From: CAZUCD01 sp964618855
GTDB taxonomy: Bacteria > Sumerlaeota > Sumerlaeia > SLMS01 > JANRJK01
Assembly: GCA_964618855.1 (NCBI GenBank)
Contig: CAZUCD010000195.1
Span: 1-6,109 of the forward strand
Reading direction: 5' to 3'
DNA: 6,109 nucleotides
Positions 4,725 to 6,109 of this stretch are shown piece after piece. The stretch's first letter is position 1. The number at the start of each line of letters is the position of its first letter. The notes under the pieces are model-generated. The model had not been told where the DNA came from and made no database searches. It saw nothing but the letters and a program-made list of their open reading frames with translations. The translations under genes and the position numbers were made by a program.

Positions 4725-6109
4725 TTGCACGCACTCATTGCCGCACTGCGGGGACTCCAGTTCCCCGAAATCTCCGCCGAGCCGCGCGCGCCGCGCCGGT
4801 TCCTGCTGTCCCTCATGGTCGCGGCACTGGTGGCGTTCGCGTTCTTCATGGCGCAGAGCACGCTCCAGTACCACGCGGGGCGCGTCTTTGGCGACCCGGC
4901 GACCACTTTCGACCAGATGCTCTCCGACAACGTTGCGGGCCAGTGGTTCGAGCATCCGCGCCGCACCGGGAACCACTACTTCACGAATCACGTGATGCTG
5001 TGGATGATCCCTGGAACGCTCCCCTACTACCTCCATGACGGCCTGTTCACCTACATCGTGATGGTCAACCTGGGCCTCGCGTTGGCGCTGGTGCCGCTGG
5101 GGGTGCTTGCGCGGAGGATCACGGGGAGCGAGCCGGTTGCTTGGGGACTTGTCGCCCTCTGGGTCGTGAACAACTTCACGGCATCGCTTCTCTTCTCCCT
5201 GCACTGTGAGAACCTCGGGTTCCCGATGTGGTTCGTGCTTTACTGGGCGGTGCTGACGCGGCGAACCGGCGTGGCGTGGGCCGCGGTTGCAGCGCTCCTC
5301 ACCATCAAGCAGGACTACGCGGTGTGGCTGTGCGTGTTCGGCGCGTGGCTGTTCGTGTTCCGGCACGCGCAGTGGCGGTTGGCGCTGGGGTTCATCGCGG
5401 CAGGCATCGGGGCCTTCGTCGCCTTCAAGGGCATCATGGCGGCCCTCCCCCAGCCGACGCAGGGGGAGGTCGGTTACTATTGGGTTGTCGAGAGGTACGC
5501 CGGGATCGCCTCTACGCCCAAGGAGCTCGTCCTGTACTTCCTGGCACGCCCGGGCGAACTCGCCCTGAGGCTCGCGAGGCCCGCGTGGGTGATGCTCTTT
5601 CTGGCGGGGGGCGTCTTCTGCCTCCTCGGCTGGCGGAGCATGCTGCTGCTTGTGCCGCCTGCTTTCCTCTTCTTCACGTCTGCGAACAACACGTTCTTCG
5701 ACCTGCTGTTCTACTATTCGTACCCGTTCATGCCGCCCCTCTTCCTTGCGGCTTGCGAGGGCTCCCGGTGGCTCCTCGACCGGTCGGGTCCGGGACGGGC
5801 GCGACTGGGTCGGCTGCTGTTGGGTGTCGCGCTGGCGTGCGCGGTGGCACAGGCGCCGATGGTCACGCGGACGAACCGGGAAAGGCTTTTCGGGCAGCGG
5901 ATCACCGATCGTGCACGGGCGGCGAAGCTCTTCGTCCAGCGGGCAGTGCCGCGGGAGGACCGCCAGGCCCGCGCGATGGCCCAATGGGGGCTCCAGGCCT
6001 TTGTTCCGCGCGGGAGCCAGCGCGTCGCCATGATGCCGGAGAAGCTCTTCGAGGCGGACCGTGTCCTCCTGGATGCGCAGGACGTCGCGTGGGACCTCGA
6101 TCCGGCCCA
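4725..6109 (+). CDS. DUF2079-like polytopic membrane protein, 3' end missing
   Basis: The frame runs off the right edge after 461 complete codons. The best start is TTG at 4725. The translation from there has normal codon use and gives an amphipathic N-terminus before the first membrane segment (about 26-43); the next in-frame ATG, 4815, would start inside that segment. No clear Shine-Dalgarno is visible, so the start is tentative. The protein has many hydrophobic segments, roughly at 26-43, 105-128, 138-158, 166-180, 184-192, 198-213, 219-235 and several between 285 and 375, then a soluble-looking C-terminal part. Motifs fit DUF2079, a family of predicted integral membrane proteins resembling GT-C type glycosyltransferases: TTFDQM (60-65) for the family's FDxGxxxQ, His84/His89 in an outer loop, SLHCEN (158-163) for the His-x-Glu site, and TIKQDY (193-198) where relatives have KED. 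The function of the family is not established. It is probably in the kinase-lipoprotein transcription unit. Confidence 0.78.
   Translation, partial: MHALIAALRGLQFPEISAEPRAPRRFLLSLMVAALVAFAFFMAQSTLQYHAGRVFGDPATTFDQMLSDNVAGQWFEHPRRTGNHYFTNHVMLWMIPGTLPYYLHDGLFTYIVMVNLGLALALVPLGVLARRITGSEPVAWGLVALWVVNNFTASLLFSLHCENLGFPMWFVLYWAVLTRRTGVAWAAVAALLTIKQDYAVWLCVFGAWLFVFRHAQWRLALGFIAAGIGAFVAFKGIMAALPQPTQGEVGYYWVVERYAGIASTPKELVLYFLARPGELALRLARPAWVMLFLAGGVFCLLGWRSMLLLVPPAFLFFTSANNTFFDLLFYYSYPFMPPLFLAACEGSRWLLDRSGPGRARLGRLLLGVALACAVAQAPMVTRTNRERLFGQRITDRARAAKLFVQRAVPREDRQARAMAQWGLQAFVPRGSQRVAMMPEKLFEADRVLLDAQDVAWDLDPA

Noticed and set aside
3602..4966. Long open frame antisense to the kinase linker and lipoprotein genes
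   Set aside because: It spans two real plus-strand genes with convincing motifs and a gene junction; its own translation is low complexity.
4632..5984. Long open frame antisense to the DUF2079-like gene (450 codons)
   Set aside because: The translation is full of Arg, Glu, His and Pro without motifs, while the plus strand encodes a clear multi-pass membrane protein.

Overview
This 6.1-kb window is high-GC DNA and probably comes from a Gram-negative (diderm) bacterium. It encodes a lipobox lipoprotein, a P-II nitrogen regulator and a membrane-anchored Hanks-type kinase. Nothing in it pins down the phylum. The kinase style, the FmdB variant and the DUF2079-like protein would fit a deltaproteobacterial, PVC-type or related lineage, but that is only an inference. 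I see no insertion sequence, CRISPR array, rRNA or convincing tRNA.

Layout: (1) Positions 1-530, minus strand, hold the 5' part of a gene leaving the left edge; the end of the visible protein resembles the N-terminal (MshEN / T2SSE_N) domain of GspE/PilB-type secretion or pilus ATPases. (2) Positions 531-947 are a divergent intergenic region with no supportable gene but one strong GC hairpin. (3) Positions 948-1638 are a compact plus-strand pair, a textbook 112-aa P-II protein (GlnB/GlnK) followed 28 bp later by a small FmdB-type zinc-ribbon protein, closed by a hairpin. (4) Positions 1639-1877 are a gap with two short inverted repeats. (5) Positions 1878-2525 encode an unrecognised soluble protein of 215 aa. 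(6) Positions 2526-2687 are a short gap with a direct repeat. (7) Positions 2688-6109 look like one plus-strand transcription unit: a transmembrane Ser/Thr kinase, a lipoprotein whose start overlaps the kinase stop (ATGA), and a multi-pass DUF2079-like membrane protein that leaves the right edge.

The most interesting part is the last unit. The kinase lacks the Arg of the HRD motif (it reads HLD), and its activation segment has almost no phosphorylatable residues. Together these suggest a kinase not controlled by activation-loop autophosphorylation. Its outer domain is not a PASTA or other familiar sensor, and it is coupled translationally to a lipoprotein of unknown family. A kinase-lipoprotein partnership at the envelope is a reasonable hypothesis, not a demonstrated system. 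The remaining genes are ordinary housekeeping or regulatory types.
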